Position numbers and translations under genes: made by a program. A DNA stretch of 64,000 nucleotides, taken from Fulvia fulva. Lineage: Eukaryota; Ascomycota; Dothideomycetes; Mycosphaerellales; Mycosphaerellaceae. Location of the stretch: the NCBI RefSeq assembly GCF_020509005.1, contig NC_063015.1, forward strand, positions 3,782,001 to 3,846,000, given 5' to 3'. Positions 31,851 through 43,001 of the stretch are shown one piece after another. The notes beneath the pieces were generated by a model. The model made no database searches. It worked only from the letters and a program-made list of their open reading frames with translations, and had not been told where the DNA came from. Every line of letters starts with the position of its first letter. Positions within the stretch are counted from its first letter, which is position 1.

Positions 31851-33062
31851 TCAGCCGTCTCGCTCATTGTGAGGCACAATATCACTCTTATTGCGCCAAG
31901 CCACAGCTGGCAGCGCACTCGTCTCGACTTTCGCCTTCGCGTGTAAGTCCCCAAGATTCAGATTTGCCTTACGAGCAATTCTCTGTCGATACCCCCAGAC
32001 CAAAGGATGGTGCTCTTGTACAAGATCTTCCATCTTTCTAGCTGTCGGAACATCACCAAGAAGGCGTGATATGTAGGCGGCGCGGAGCATGAAAGCGCCC
32101 ACACTTCTCAGTGCCTTCAGCTTCTTGATCTCCTCCTTAGGTTTTTTGGGATGCTCGTAGTAATCGGATGCCCACCGAGCGTAGGGAAGAGGGTCTGGTG
32201 ATGCTGGATGGAATAGGCTATCCAAGTGTCGGGTGTACTCGCGAGGGTCCGTCATTTTGCGGAGTCCTATGAACCATTCGTACAATGCCGCATTACAGGG
32301 TGGGCGGTCGTCGTCGGTCAGCGCGGAAGATATAGCCGTGACAGACTGCATCTTAAACCTGAGAGCTACAGTTCCCTGCAACGCGTCAACGATGCGTTTC
32401 ATGGCCTCCAGTGCAGGGTCAACGGAGCCATGAGGACTCCATTGCAGCTTCGCTTCGATAAACCAGCCTAGCAGATTACCACACCATGCCTTGTGTCTGG
32501 CCCAATCGCGGCTGCCCTCAACGACGCCTTGATCAGCGATCGTCTGCCTTGATTTCTTCACCCATTCGATGACGAACGACTCATTGTGTTCCGCAGCCAA
32601 GAGCCAGCATAGCGGTTCAAAAAGGCCCCTGTAGTCGAGGTCCTCTTTGCGAGCGTCAAGGCGATACTCCCAGAGCCATAGCAGTGCCTTCTCGCCTCCT
32701 GCGTGTGCGGCTTGATCGTGCCGGTTGGCAAGTGGTAGTGATGATAGTCGCGCCTTAGTCTTTGTGAGGAACGTTCGAAGGTCCTGCACTGTAGCTTCCC
32801 CGTCCTCGGCTAGCTTCTGGAACTCTGTGATGTCAGAAGGCCCATCACTGTCATTGATCGATATTGCAGCCGAGTCCTTGCATTTGATGAGCCCGTATTT
32901 AGATCGATTTCGCGTCACCTTAGCCGGACGGATGTATTTGATGGATGCCCGTCGGATGCCTAGTGCTATTGGCGCAAATGTACGTGCTGGGAGCCGCGCG
33001 CCACAGCGTTGAAGGTGAGCCTGCGCGCATTGCCACGTCCTGGTTGTAATAATCGATGACAT
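31851..33062 (-). CDS. Hypothetical protein, probably mitochondrial, 403 aa
   Basis: Single exon with ATG at 33062. The first 45 residues (MSSIITTRTWQCAQAHLQRC, then RTFAPIALGIRRASIKY) are rich in Arg, Ala and Ser without acidic residues, as in a mitochondrial presequence. The rest is a mostly helical soluble protein with repeated Trp-Leu motifs (EKALLWLWEYRLDARKEDLD; RHKAWCGNLLGWFIEAKL) and a helical tail (EEIKKLKALRSVGAFMLRAA). The helical, repeat-like character could reflect a TPR/PPR-like solenoid, but I do not recognise a family. No membrane segment is seen. Confidence 0.75.
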   Translation of the reverse strand: MSSIITTRTWQCAQAHLQRCGARLPARTFAPIALGIRRASIKYIRPAKVTRNRSKYGLIKCKDSAAISINDSDGPSDITEFQKLAEDGEATVQDLRTFLTKTKARLSSLPLANRHDQAAHAGGEKALLWLWEYRLDARKEDLDYRGLFEPLCWLLAAEHNESFVIEWVKKSRQTIADQGVVEGSRDWARHKAWCGNLLGWFIEAKLQWSPHGSVDPALEAMKRIVDALQGTVALRFKMQSVTAISSALTDDDRPPCNAALYEWFIGLRKMTDPREYTRHLDSLFHPASPDPLPYARWASDYYEHPKKPKEEIKKLKALRSVGAFMLRAAYISRLLGDVPTARKMEDLVQEHHPLVWGYRQRIARKANLNLGDLHAKAKVETSALPAVAWRNKSDIVPHNERDG

Positions 33063-33699
33063 TGGTTTGTTTGATGATGGTTTTCGCGTGCACGCCTTCC
33101 GGAAAGTCGAAGTTCAAAGGGCGCTTGGCACGCGCGATCGCCCTAGCAAGGATCAAATAGCGAACAGTGGGATGAAGAGCGATGTACCGCATTGCATGCT
33201 GAAATCATATACTATAGCCTGCGCTGTTACAGCGGCTGAATTGCTCGACCAGTACGATCTCTATCGTGCCAGGTAGCTTCAACGAAGTAGCGGCAGCGAA
33301 TGGCGGAGACCAGCAACGGCAGGGCGCGCGACGAACTTGCATTATCGAGGTTGCGCGCATTTCATAACAGCAAATTCAAGATGCTGGAGTCGTAGCACAG
33401 CGAGTATACCTCGAAGGATCTGGCTATGTCGACACTTCACCAGCCAAGTCATTAGGTCCATTGGCAGTCCTGCTAGCCACCACAATGGCCAAGCACCACT
33501 GCCACTCATCTATGATGCATGCACAACACTATGCACAAGCCCAGTAGCATAATGATGAAACTGATTGTCCGGACCACCGATGGGTGAGAGATGAAGTTGA
33601 TACGTTTGATTTGGCAGCCGCTTCTCGCCTCACTGCGCCACGTCCTCGCCCAGGCTGTTGTCCCTGCCAACGCCGTGCTCGTGCTTGAGAACCCATATT
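33063..33699. other. Intergenic region
   Basis: About 640 bases, upstream of the 403-aa gene and beyond the stop of the Erv2-like gene. Short frames on both strands, none supported. Confidence 0.45.
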
Positions 33700-34362
33700 T
33701 CAATCTGCCACCAGCAGATCAGTATCGAAGTCCCGTCCATTCTGCGTCAACTTCTCCCTCCTCTCGCTACTCATCTCAGGCTTCGCCATGGCATTCTTCG
33801 CATCAGAAGCCGCCCTTGCAGTATCCTCATCCTCCGCGCAACCACAGTCGTAGAAGTCTCCGATCGTTGCGCAATCAAATATCTCCTTTCCCAGCCTCTT
33901 GTTGACCTTGTTGTGCATATCACAAGCCCATACAGCTGCCGCCGATCTCGACGAGACCTGCGGGGGGTACTTCTTCAGCAGCTCGCCAAAGTGATCCGCG
34001 CATTCGCCGCAGGGATATAGCCTCTGAAACAGGTATATGAAGCTCTTCAGCGCCGTGCTCTCCTCTCTTGTGGGCTTATCCGGGAAGCGTGCCATCACTG
34101 TGTGGAAGTACTTCCATGTCGCCCGTCCTAGCTCTGCCTTTGCAGTCTCATTACCCAACTTCGGCGCAATCGCACCTCCTGGTCCCGTAATGGTGGCATC
34201 GGCCCCGGAGAATCCAGGGTCAGGCAGTGCCTCTCGAAGGTCTTTGAGATCCGGCGCCTTGGGCATGCGTTGGAAGAAGGATATAAAGGTAATTCCGAGG
34301 AGCACTGCCGCCGCTATGATATAGATGACTTGCCGCCTCGAGCTTCCGCGGGAAGGAGGCAT
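33700..34362 (-). CDS. ERV2: FAD-linked sulfhydryl oxidase, Erv2-like, 220 aa
   Basis: Single exon from ATG 34362 (MPPSRGSSRRQVIYII); the frame is open further only from a TTG. Residues 9-31 form one signal-anchor helix (VIYIIAAAVLLGITFISFF), which points to the endoplasmic reticulum and so to Erv2, not the mitochondrial Erv1. The Erv/ALR domain follows: GRATWKYFHTVMARFPDKP, the redox-active YPCGECADHF, and CDMHNKVNKRLGKEIFDC with the FAD-contacting residues. A CGC pair (DFYDCGCAED) near the C-terminus fits the shuttle cysteines of Erv2. It would pass electrons from protein disulfide isomerase to oxygen. It is divergent from the aminotransferase gene (430 bp apart). Confidence 0.93.
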   Translation of the reverse strand: MPPSRGSSRRQVIYIIAAAVLLGITFISFFQRMPKAPDLKDLREALPDPGFSGADATITGPGGAIAPKLGNETAKAELGRATWKYFHTVMARFPDKPTREESTALKSFIYLFQRLYPCGECADHFGELLKKYPPQVSSRSAAAVWACDMHNKVNKRLGKEIFDCATIGDFYDCGCAEDEDTARAASDAKNAMAKPEMSSERREKLTQNGRDFDTDLLVAD

Positions 34363-34791
34363 CGTGAAGATCAGGCGCAAGTTGTGTGACCTTCGAGTTG
34401 GTCAGGCGCGTTATGGTGGGGCCTGTCTAGCGAGTATGTGACATTTTCGAGCACCGGATCGTCAGTCCAGGGTGTGAACAGCAGGCCTCACTGCTGAAGC
34501 CACGGGTATTGACATGTGCTGATAACAAAGGAGATGTGACTGGGTTGTCAATGACAGCTGTTGTCTCGTGAGATTCACTCCTCTACCTGAGCAAGAGCCC
34601 TAGCGGCGATCGTCGGGGTGATCGGCAGCCGCGGTGGTCCCTTGCAGAAACGGCGCCGAGTGTCGGATGACATCGTGAAAAGAAATGATCCAATGCTGCT
34701 GCTGTTGACTTGACCAATACCACCTCTCACCTGTTACCACCGCGCACTTGAACCACATACAAGCACCTCCCACATCAGGACGTTTACCGCG
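34363..34791. other. Shared upstream region of ERV2 and the aminotransferase gene
   Basis: A divergent 429-bp intergenic region, presumed to hold both promoters. No recognisable TATA box or palindrome that I would defend. Confidence 0.45.
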
Positions 34792-36091
34792 ATGGCATCT
34801 AGCTTTCCCCCGCCGCCTGTCAACACCATTGGTAAGACAACGTGGCTGGCTAGGACATCGGCGTAAGTCTGACGGAGAGTACAGATTGGGACAACATAGG
34901 CTTCAAAGTAAGAGAAGGTACGTTTGACTGCATTCACTACGCAACAAGAGTATTACTAACGACTGCAGTCAATGGTCACATTGAGTCGACATATACTGTA
35001 CAAACGGGAAAATGGACGCCTCCGAAATTCGTTCAAGATCCATTCTTGCGCATTCACGGCATGGCGCCTGGCCTGAACTATGGTATGCAGTGCTATGAAG
35101 GTCTCAAAGCATATCGAGGTCCGGGTGATGACACCATTGGCATCTTCAGACCTCACCAGAACGCTGAGCGTATGCAGCATTCTGCATCGTACGTCAGCAT
35201 GCCAGAAGTGCCGGTGGAGCTGTTTAAGCAGTCAGTACATCTTGCTGTCAGTCTGAACGCCGCCTATGTTCCACCACACCGAACTGGCGCGAGCATGTAC
35301 ATCCGACCACTCCTTTTCGGCTCTTGCGCGCAGCTCGGTCTGGATCCTCCTGAAGAGTACACTTTTGTCGTTTATGTTATGCCGACCGGTGTCTACCACG
35401 GTGTGCATCCAGTAGCAGCTCTAATTCTGGAGGACTTCGACCGAGCGGCGCCTGAAGGCACTGGAAGCGCCAAGGTCGGTGGCAACTATGCGCCAGTGCT
35501 AAGGCACAGTGGTAAGGCGAAGAAAGAAGGCTTCGGTATCACCCTGCACTTGGACAGCAAGACAAGGACCGAAGTTGATGAGTTTTCTACTTCCGGATTC
35601 ATTGGAATTTACGGCACACCTAAAGAAGGCTGCACCATCGTTGTACCCGACAGCAAGAACGTGATCAAATCAGTCACTAGCGACACAATCTGCCAGATAG
35701 GCAAGAGCTGGGGGTGGAAGGTCGAGTGCCGACCTGTAAATTCGTCAGTCGCAGCGTACAAGGCTTCACTGACATCTCGCAATAGATCAAATACGAGGAA
35801 ATTTCTCAGTTCACCGAGATCGCTGCAGCAGGAACGGCCGCCGCGCTTGTCCCAATCAAGAGCATCACGATGCGCTCGAAGAACGACACATTCAAGTACC
35901 AGGGAGGCGGCGACGAACCAGGACCGGCAGTGGTGAAGCTCTTATCGCAGCTCAGAGGAATACAACAAGGCAAAGTCAAGGATGAATTTGGATGGGTTGA
36001 GGCTGTTCGCGAGTACAAGGCAAATGAGTATATCTCAGATGGGTCGACCGAGAGAAATGGCGTTGCTGGAGTGCCTAATGAGCTGCCATGA
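34792..36091 (+). CDS. Branched-chain amino acid aminotransferase-like (ToxF type), 381 aa
   Basis: Four exons: 34792-34831, 34885-34917, 34969-35735 and 35786-36091. Introns are 53, 51 and 50 nt with GT..AG ends, and all phases agree. The product starts MASSFPPPPVNTIDWDNIGF and belongs to fold-type IV PLP enzymes. The marks are FVQDPFLRIHGMAPGLNYGM, QCYEGLKAYRG, the PLP lysine in GSAKVGGNYAPVL, and EISQFTEIAAAGTAAALVPI after the last intron. Such enzymes move the amino group between branched-chain amino acids and 2-oxoglutarate. The short form without a clear presequence resembles cytosolic ToxF-like enzymes that can supply secondary-metabolite precursors. No such cluster is visible beside it. 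It is the last intact host gene before the transposon nest. Confidence 0.93.
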
Positions 36092-36566
36092 TGGCGGCCG
36101 TCGACGGCTGATTTGGTGCAGCGACGAGTCGCCCACGTAGAGTCGACTCTATCGCCATGGAGCGCGACAGGAGTGCGGAGAGTCATTCGGACATGCTCCG
36201 AGGTGCGTTTCAGCTGGGATGTTGGGATCATGTCAAGCATCATACTGATCGCAATCATGATCAATACCTTGCAGGAGGAAAATCTCCTTCATCATGTACC
36301 TCTACTATGACTGATGGTCCACGAGGCTTCCACTAACTTTCTAGCGTTCTTCTTCGATTCGATACCAGCCGGCGCCGAGGAGCACTAGTGGCTTCATTGG
36401 GGGAGTCTTTGACAGAGTATGCCATGAGTCTAACAAGGTTCAGCAAGGATCTGTCTGTCGGTACCTATGTAACTGCCGCGTTGAGCGGCATGCGACCTTG
36501 AGATTAACCTAAACAAAGTCTGCGGTGTTGCTCGGTGCTACTACTAGAGGAAAATTGCCTAAGTAG
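36092..36566. other. 3' flank of the aminotransferase gene up to the transposon nest
   Basis: About 475 bases of ordinary composition with CpA present. No gene supported; it ends at the presumed Gypsy LTR start (TGTCACGGGCCCAGG at 36567). Confidence 0.5.
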
Positions 36567-37143
36567 TGTCACGGGCCCAGGCGAACGTCCAGTGAATGGC
36601 AGTCGGTCACGTGACTCGGCACGGGCCGGCCCGTATGCCTCGGCTTGGATATCAACTTTCCGCACCTCGTGCTCCTCTTAGATAGCATGTCTAACAACTT
36701 CGTTCTTTGCCCTATATTAAGAACGGCTCCCTTACACTTTATTAGACCTCCTTTACTAACCGTAGAATACGTACTACGAAGGACCTATAAAGTAATAGGT
36801 TAAAGATATAGAAACTACGCTTATCGCTAGTTTTCTATACTAATTACGCGATAAACGTAATAGGTCTAAGTCAATAAGAACAATCGCACCTTTATTAATA
36901 AGATACTAGCTAAGAGCATAGGCGGTAGGTACTCTCTACTTACTAGTCGCCCTAAGATCCGCCGCGAGTCGCTTATATTTAATAGTAGCTAGACTTAAGG
37001 TTACTAAACCTAACCCTAATAGCTAACTAACGAGCAAATATAGTAGCGTATTAAGTAACTAATATAACTAATTACCGAACCGCCTAAGACGATCAACCTC
37101 TCTAACTATATCCGTAACGACGAAGTAAAAGAATATACGACTA
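36567..37143 (+). mobile_element. Gypsy-type LTR retrotransposon, 5' end (LTR and leader)
   Basis: From TGTCACGGGCCC the sequence looks like a 5' LTR start. The first 130 bp or so keep CpA and hold a GC-rich palindromic stretch (GGGCCGGCCCG near 36625). From about 36,700 it becomes RIP-degraded (TpA-rich, CpA-poor). It runs to the Copia insertion point (gacta at 37139-37143). By the Copia target duplication it is continuous with the gag-like block starting at 57,150. The LTR's 3' end and the primer site are not clear to me. Confidence 0.6.
37139..37143. repeat. Copia target site duplication, left copy
   Basis: GACTA directly before the LTR at 37144; the same five bases follow the other LTR at 57145-57149. 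Five bases is the usual Copia duplication. Confidence 0.85.
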
Positions 37144-39245
37144 TAATAAATAGGCTCGAGTTACGTAGTAGTAGAAGACGGCGGATTATACGAAAGACGA
37201 AGAAGGACCTAAGAGGATAGCGTATATCTATATATAGTAACGTGCTTTACTACCGAGCGGGCTATACTACTAAGCGGGCTACTTTTACTAAGGACTATAC
37301 TACTTCTATAGATATAGCTATATAACTACTATTATAGCGTATATTGTCTTCAAACGAGGCCAAACTGACCTTAGCTATCTAGGCCACAAAACGCGACGCG
37401 ATAATCACGAATCGACTTGCTATAAAGGTATACGACGCGTCTCGAACTATACTAGGGTATCAATTAAATAGACGACCTCCTCGGGGTGACTACGAGCCTA
37501 ATTCGAAGAAGCTTATAGAGCTAGAAGAGAGGGTGATACTTAAGTATATACTCGAGCTAGATATTAGAGGTTTCCCGCTATTAAAGGCTAGTATACGAGT
37601 AATAGCCGATTTATTACTATAAGAGAAGGGTCTTAAGCACGCTAGTCCTAATTAGATAGATAGGTTTATTAGGCGGTATCGTGAGCTAAAGGTTCGTATA
37701 ACACGTAGATACGATCGTTAGCGAGCCCTAATAGAAGATCTAGACGTTATCGAGAGGTAGTTCTTACTTATACGTAATATAAAGGAGAAGTATAGTATCC
37801 TTAACTAGGACACCTATAACTTCGACGAGATAGGGTTTATGATAGGTGTTATTACGTCTTAGAGCGTCGTTACGGATTTAGAAAGGCGTAGTAGAAAGAG
37901 GAAGGTCGTTCAATAGGGTAATAGAGAATAGGCAATAGTGATTAAGACTATCTATATAGACGGAATAGCGCTCCTACCCTACGTCATCCTTATAGGTAAA
38001 CAGTATATTAGTACCTAGTACCAAGACGGCAACTTAGGTCTAGACTAGACAATCGGGCTAATAGAGAACGGCTAGACTAACAATAAGTTCGGTATACGGT
38101 AGCTAGAGCATTTCTAGAAGTATACTATAGCTCGTACGACTAGGGTATAGAGACTACTTATTATCGATAGCTACGAGAGCTATAACTCGAAGGCATTCTA
38201 GAATCTATATAAGGAATACAAGATCTTGGCCCTATATATACTATCGTACGCCTCGTACTTACTCTAGCTATTAGATATAGGTTGCTATTCGCCTTTAAAG
38301 AAGGTATACGGTACTTAGCTCTCGGGCTTAGTACGCTAGCGTATTACTTATATCGATAAAGTAGAGTTCCTACGCGCTATCCGGGCAGCCTATAACGCTA
38401 TATTTAGACAGGAGAACATCCTATCGAGCTTTAGAGGCGCTGGTTTAGTTCTATTCAATCTATAGGTAGTGATAGATAAGCTTAATATTAAGCTACGTAC
38501 GCTGATTCCTCTAGCTCCGGACTCTACCCCTTCGGAGTCGAAGACACTACGAACTACAAAAGAATTCGACTCTTAATTAACACTAGTAACGAACAAAATA
38601 CGTGCCCGGGGAGGTTTATCGCTAAACTCGTTATAGGAAGGGGTATATTAGCTTATAAAAGGGAGTAGAGAGATAGCGTATTAGATAGCTCTTATACGAA
38701 GCGAGATTAGTAAGCTACGTAAGTCTAACGAGGCCCTTATATAGCGAAAAGTACGAAAGCGTAAGTACATTTAGTCTAGAGGGTCTCTAACCTTCGATAA
38801 GGCGTCGTAATTAATACCTCTAGAGGATACTAGGAGGTAGGAAGTAAGTAGAGAGTCGCTAGATAGTGTTCGGCTAGTACTAAGGCTACGACGCTATAAG
38901 CGATATAGCGAGTCGGGGTATAACGTACGTACCTATTAAGTAGACTTACTAGATAGCGAAGAATCTGAAGAGGAATTATCCTCCTAGTAACGATTCTATA
39001 GGATGTCGTCGTGTTAAGATACCGTCGTAATTAAAGTAGAAGTAGTATAGTTCTTAGTAAAAGTAGCCCGCTCGGTAGTATAGCCCGCTTAGTAGTGAAG
39101 CACGTTATCGCTAGTGTTAGTATTAGTAGATACTAGGTGTCCGGATGTTTACTAGCCTATAGGCGAGTAAACCCTAGTCACGTGATCTAGTTATATAATA
39201 TACCTATACCTATATACTTGACCTACGGCCTAAATGTTCTTAATA
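37144..39245 (-). repeat. Copia 3' LTR (copy A), split by a Fot1-like transposon
   Basis: Two halves, 37144-37237 and 39108-39245, plus one TA make 234 bp, the same length as copies B and C. They match copy B base for base apart from scattered transitions. The purine tract of the minus-strand element abuts its right edge. Confidence 0.88.
37240..39105 (+). mobile_element. Fot1/pogo-like (Tc1-mariner) DNA transposon, copy 1, 1,866 bp
   Basis: Bounded by inverted repeats of about 69 bp (37240-37308 and 39037-39105) beginning ACGTGCTT, each with two 15-bp subrepeats of the form ACCGAGCGGGCTATACT. TA is duplicated at both sides (37238-37239 and 39106-39107). The plus strand carries a degraded transposase: an HTH region near 37,400-37,700 and a DDE region near 37,820-38,450 (YIDGIALLPYVILIGKQYI; LLIIDSYESYNSKAF). 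A basic C-terminal tail follows. TAG and TAA codons break all frames. The site without insertion is seen in the LTR at 56911-57144. Confidence 0.9.
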
Positions 39246-40837
39246 CTCCTACTTAGGCTATATAGTCTCCTATAATCCCTTTACGTAAGCTAGAGCTACC
39301 TTATAAAGTTTTGGAACTACTAGCTATTAAGGTACTTTATTAACCTATTAGTAGCTATGTCCTTTATATAATAGTAGTCTACTATAATCTTCCCCTACTA
39401 CTAGAGATGTCTAACATAGTTATATATAACATTAATATGCTTTGACCTTTTATATATATAGGCGTCTTTAATAAGTATTAAAGCGGCTTAGTTATTACCT
39501 ATAAGCTTAACTAGCCTTAGCTCGTTAATAGTGCCCTTGCTTGCCCTTATACTCGGCTAGAAAGAGCTCTTTCCTACTAGTTCTAGGCACCCTATTTCCC
39601 TAAGGACAGTAGTAAGAAATTGTGACTACTTTACGGCTACGTTTATAGCTATAAACTCAGCTTCTATTATTAATGTTATAATAGACTTCTACTTCCTACT
39701 TATCTAGGATATAGGTGATCTATAAAGGAACTATACGTATCCTAGAATTGAGACTCTATCTACTTTGTCTATAGCGTAGTTAGAGTCCGAGTATCCCTAG
39801 AGATTGCCCCCTCCCTTTCTATATATAAGACCTAGGTCTAGGTACGACCGTAGGTATCGGGAGAGCTTCTTTAAAGCCTTTATATACTACTACGAGGGAT
39901 CAGCAATATATAAGCTAATTCTTCTAAGGGGGAATGCTAAGTCTAGCCTTGTTATTGTTGTTAGCTATATCTAGGTACTATTATAGCTCTAGTAATCCTG
40001 TTTGTTACACCTCTTATCTATAGGAGCCGTAGGCACTAAATGCTCGTAGCTCTCTATAGGTAAGTAGGTTAGCGTAGCCTTCTCTCTAGCTATATTTATC
40101 TTAACTAAGTTAGCGTAGACATAGTGTCCTTAATTAAGCTTCAAAGTGTCTTAGGACCTGTCTCTTATAATCCTTATTCTAAGATCTTCGTAGGTTTACT
40201 AAGATCTTTAATCTTAAACACTTTTCTAAGCTTAGCCTTAAACTACCAAATATCTAATAGCTTCGGATCTATAATAGGTATGTTATCTATATAGGTAAGG
40301 ATTATAAGGTCTCTATCCGTATAGATAAGTAGGTATAGATCTACCTAGGACTAGGTAAATCTAATCTTCTCTAGCTTCGTAATATAGAGCTTGTTCTAGT
40401 CTCTAGCTGCTTGCTTAAGCCTATAAAGGCTTCGTAGGACCTTAAACACTATGTTTAGAGGTGCTTTAACTCCTAGGGGGAGGATTATATAGATGTCTTT
40501 AAGAATGCTACTTTAGGTAAAAGTATTATTTATATCTACTAGGTATATCTCGAGATCTCTCTTATATACTACTACTATAAATACTCGGAGAGTATTATGT
40601 CTAATAGTGAGTATAAAGGTCTCTTCAAAGTTAACCCTATATTTCTATAAAAACCCTCTTATAACTAGTCTTGCCTTGAACTTCTTAATAGCTCTACTAA
40701 TTATTCCTTTTTATATTAAAGACCTACCTAAAAGTAATTAAATTCGTACCCTTTAGCGGTATAACTACTTCCTAGGTATTGTTACTTACTAAGGTAACAA
40801 GTTCGTTCTCGATTACCTCTTTCTATATATATCCCTA
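39246..40837 (-). pseudogene. Copia pol: reverse transcriptase and RNase H, RIP-degraded
   Basis: Read on the minus strand. RNase H lies near 39,640-39,830 (GYSDSNYAIDKVDRVSILGY, then KQKSIITL and EAEFIAINVA). The RVT_2 reverse transcriptase is near 40,200-40,760 (LVARGFLQKYRVNFEETFTL). The YVDD box appears as YIDN, which is what one G-to-A change would give. Many stops. The coding sequence is interrupted at 40838 by a LINE insertion and resumes at 43211. Confidence 0.85.
40823..40837. repeat. 15-bp target site duplication of the un-RIPped LINE, left copy
   Basis: CTATATATATCCCTA, identical to 43196-43210. Confidence 0.85.
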
Positions 40838-41141
40838 GGTCGACGACGAGAATCACCTGTACGTGGTGTCGGCTACGAACCTCTCGTCTAGCTACGAGAG
40901 AGCCAAGTATTCTCACGCTGGAGCGTCGTGGGCGCGACGGGCGCGTAGCGTAGGCGAAGCCGCGGCGAACAGAGGACTACCAGCAAAACGGGTATGAAAA
41001 CCATCCGACGAGCGTGTACTCGTGTCGGGAGCGAGTCCCTCTTCTTTCTACGTGTAAGAAGGGCGCGGAACCGTGGCCTATACGCTCGACAGGACACCTC
41101 TGGTATGAGTGCAGAATTTTCACCTCCGGAGACCGCAAACC

Positions 41142-41223
41142 GAGCGGGCTAAGCGACGAACATTGGACGAGCGGACTACAGAACAACAACTGAGCGGACT
41201 ATGCAACGGCGTCGAGCGGACTA
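41142..41223 (+). repeat. Four GAGCGG(A/G)CTA iterons
   Basis: Copies at 41142, 41169, 41192 and 41214, spaced 22-27 bp, in the 5' part of the un-RIPped LINE derivative. The unit shares GAGCGGGCTA with the subrepeat in the Fot1-like inverted repeats. Confidence 0.8.
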
Positions 41224-41388
41224 CGAAACAATCTGGTGTTTGCCAGCGGGCAATGCGGTGGGTAGGTGGACACGCGACGAAGCCTGTAAGGGCCTGTTGA
41301 ACACCCGGTATGGGAACGAGGGTTTTGCCTGAGGCACTGCCTGTCCCGCTACACAACGCACCTAGTCTGACATGGTAGATTGCGACGA

Positions 41389-41444
41389 GGAAAAGACGAT
41401 AGCCTGAGCAAGGAAAAGACGGCTGTTAGGACGGGGAAAAGACG
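41389..41444 (+). repeat. Three GGAAAAGACG repeats at 23-bp period
   Basis: Copies at 41389, 41412 and 41435 in the 5' part of the un-RIPped LINE derivative; possibly promoter elements of the LINE 5' leader. Confidence 0.8.
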
Positions 41445-41924
41445 TACAATGCAAGTGGATTAGTTCTGTGATCGGGGAGGATCGAGGGCAGGGTGATAAG
41501 GAACTTCATATTGGTTAGTAGGTGGAAACGCAAGGAGTACGCTGCCCGGCGTGGTGTGTGCCCCGAGCAGACCTGCGAGGCATGGACGGCCGCTTTCTAG
41601 AGATAGGCTGCGGTAACGCGAAGGGCGTCAAAACCTGGGGCGTGGTGTACACTGGCAGCGACGGCTGACACTGTCTGTACAGCCCGAGAGGACGGATGCG
41701 CATGTCGGTCAATAGAGAGCACTAAAGGGCTCAGGCCTATGGAGGTGGATATTGGCTTAAGGAGCAAACAGGGAGGGAGGGCGTAGAGGGAAGCTTTTGC
41801 TCCGGGCTAACCTCTCGAAACGAGGCTACACGGTGGTGCTAGATGAGTGGGAAAGCGCGGTTAAGACTTGTCACCTTATCTCGTAGCTAGCTTGCTAAAT
41901 ACGATTCCTTCCTTGCCAAAGCTT

Positions 41925-43001
41925 AGCTGGGGACCACAGGTCAAGAAAGCACAGGCAAGAGCAGACAACAACAGGCAATCAATTGACAGGCTTACAGCCT
42001 CCACATGGGGAGCCACATTTGCGAAAGCAAAGGTTATGTACAAGGCCATTGTGAAGCCAGCCATGCTATATGGAGCCCAGATCTGGTCAGCCCAAGACAA
42101 GATCCCAAAGAGAATTGCAGATCCCATCAGCAGAGCCCAAGCCTCCTGTCTGAAAAAGGTGCTTGGAGCATACAAGTCAACTCCAACAAGGGTGGTCGAA
42201 ATGGAGTCTGGCTCCCCACCAGCCAAGCTCTACCTTCAAGGGTTGAGATACCAGTATGCAGGAAAGACGTCTGCATACCCAGCCCAGCTAGTAATCCAGA
42301 AGGCAGTCAACAAAATCAGGAGCCAGTGCACAAGAAGGCACAGACAAGCAAGACCCAATCCAGCCCCACAGAAGCAGCAGGACCTGCAGAAGTTCAAAGA
42401 GCTAACAGAACAGCTGCACCTAGCCCAGCAGGAACAGGACAGAAGGGCTCAAGGGAGAGGATCAGCAGCCAGCCAAGGGAAGAGGCAACAGTCTCTAGCT
42501 GAAAGGATGGCAGGACTCCTCTGGAAGACTGAATGGACAAGAACCCCACAGAGGCCAGGAACCCCAAAGGCACTCCAACAGTTTGGTAGCCACAACTACC
42601 TACTGTACTCAGACCTAACCAGGTCAGAAGCAAGCATAGCAATACAAATCCGCTCTGAACACATCGGAGTCAGGGCATACCTGCATCAGAGAAAAGTCCC
42701 AGGTATCGAAGACAAGAGTTGCCCATGCGGCTACCTGTCCCAGAATGTCGAACATAGACTTCTGGTTTGCAAAGAATGGAGTACAGGGAGAGGTGAATGG
42801 AGGGCAAGGGCAAGGAACAGAAACTTCCAAGCCATGATTAGCAATAAGGGAGACCTCCAGAGAATTACAAGGTGGATCATCCACCAAGGATTTTTGGAGC
42901 AGTTCTCTCTTACTAGGGAAACAGAGAGATGGATTGAGGAGAGAAAGAAGGAGGAGGAGAGCAGGAAGAGGGGGACAACTCCAGGGTTGCAGACAAGGTA
43001 G
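41925..43001 (+). pseudogene. LINE ORF2, C-terminal fragment with open frame (about 358 codons)
   Basis: The open frame extends back to 41868, but protein similarity starts about 41,925 (KLSWGPQVKKAQARADNNRQ). It continues RLTASTWGATFAKAKVMYK and AMLYGAQIWSA, the region behind the polymerase core in Tad1-clade LINEs. It ends with the C-terminal zinc motif (CPCGY..H..LLVC). No stop codon breaks it, in contrast to every other transposon frame in the nest. It lacks an ATG near the LINE boundary and the catalytic FADD box, so I treat it as a 5'-truncated fragment, not a gene. Confidence 0.85.

Noticed and set aside
34363..34380. Longer Erv2 start six codons upstream
   Set aside because: The upstream codon is TTG; ATG 34362 is the first real start and leads straight into the anchor.
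37006..37020. Telomere-like CCTAACCCTAA in the Gypsy leader
   Set aside because: Single short occurrence without tandem array; chance in TpA-rich RIPped sequence.
41109..41712. Small ORFs in the 5' part of the un-RIPped LINE derivative
   Set aside because: They overlap on both strands, lack motifs and cross the tandem iterons; more likely untranslated leader.
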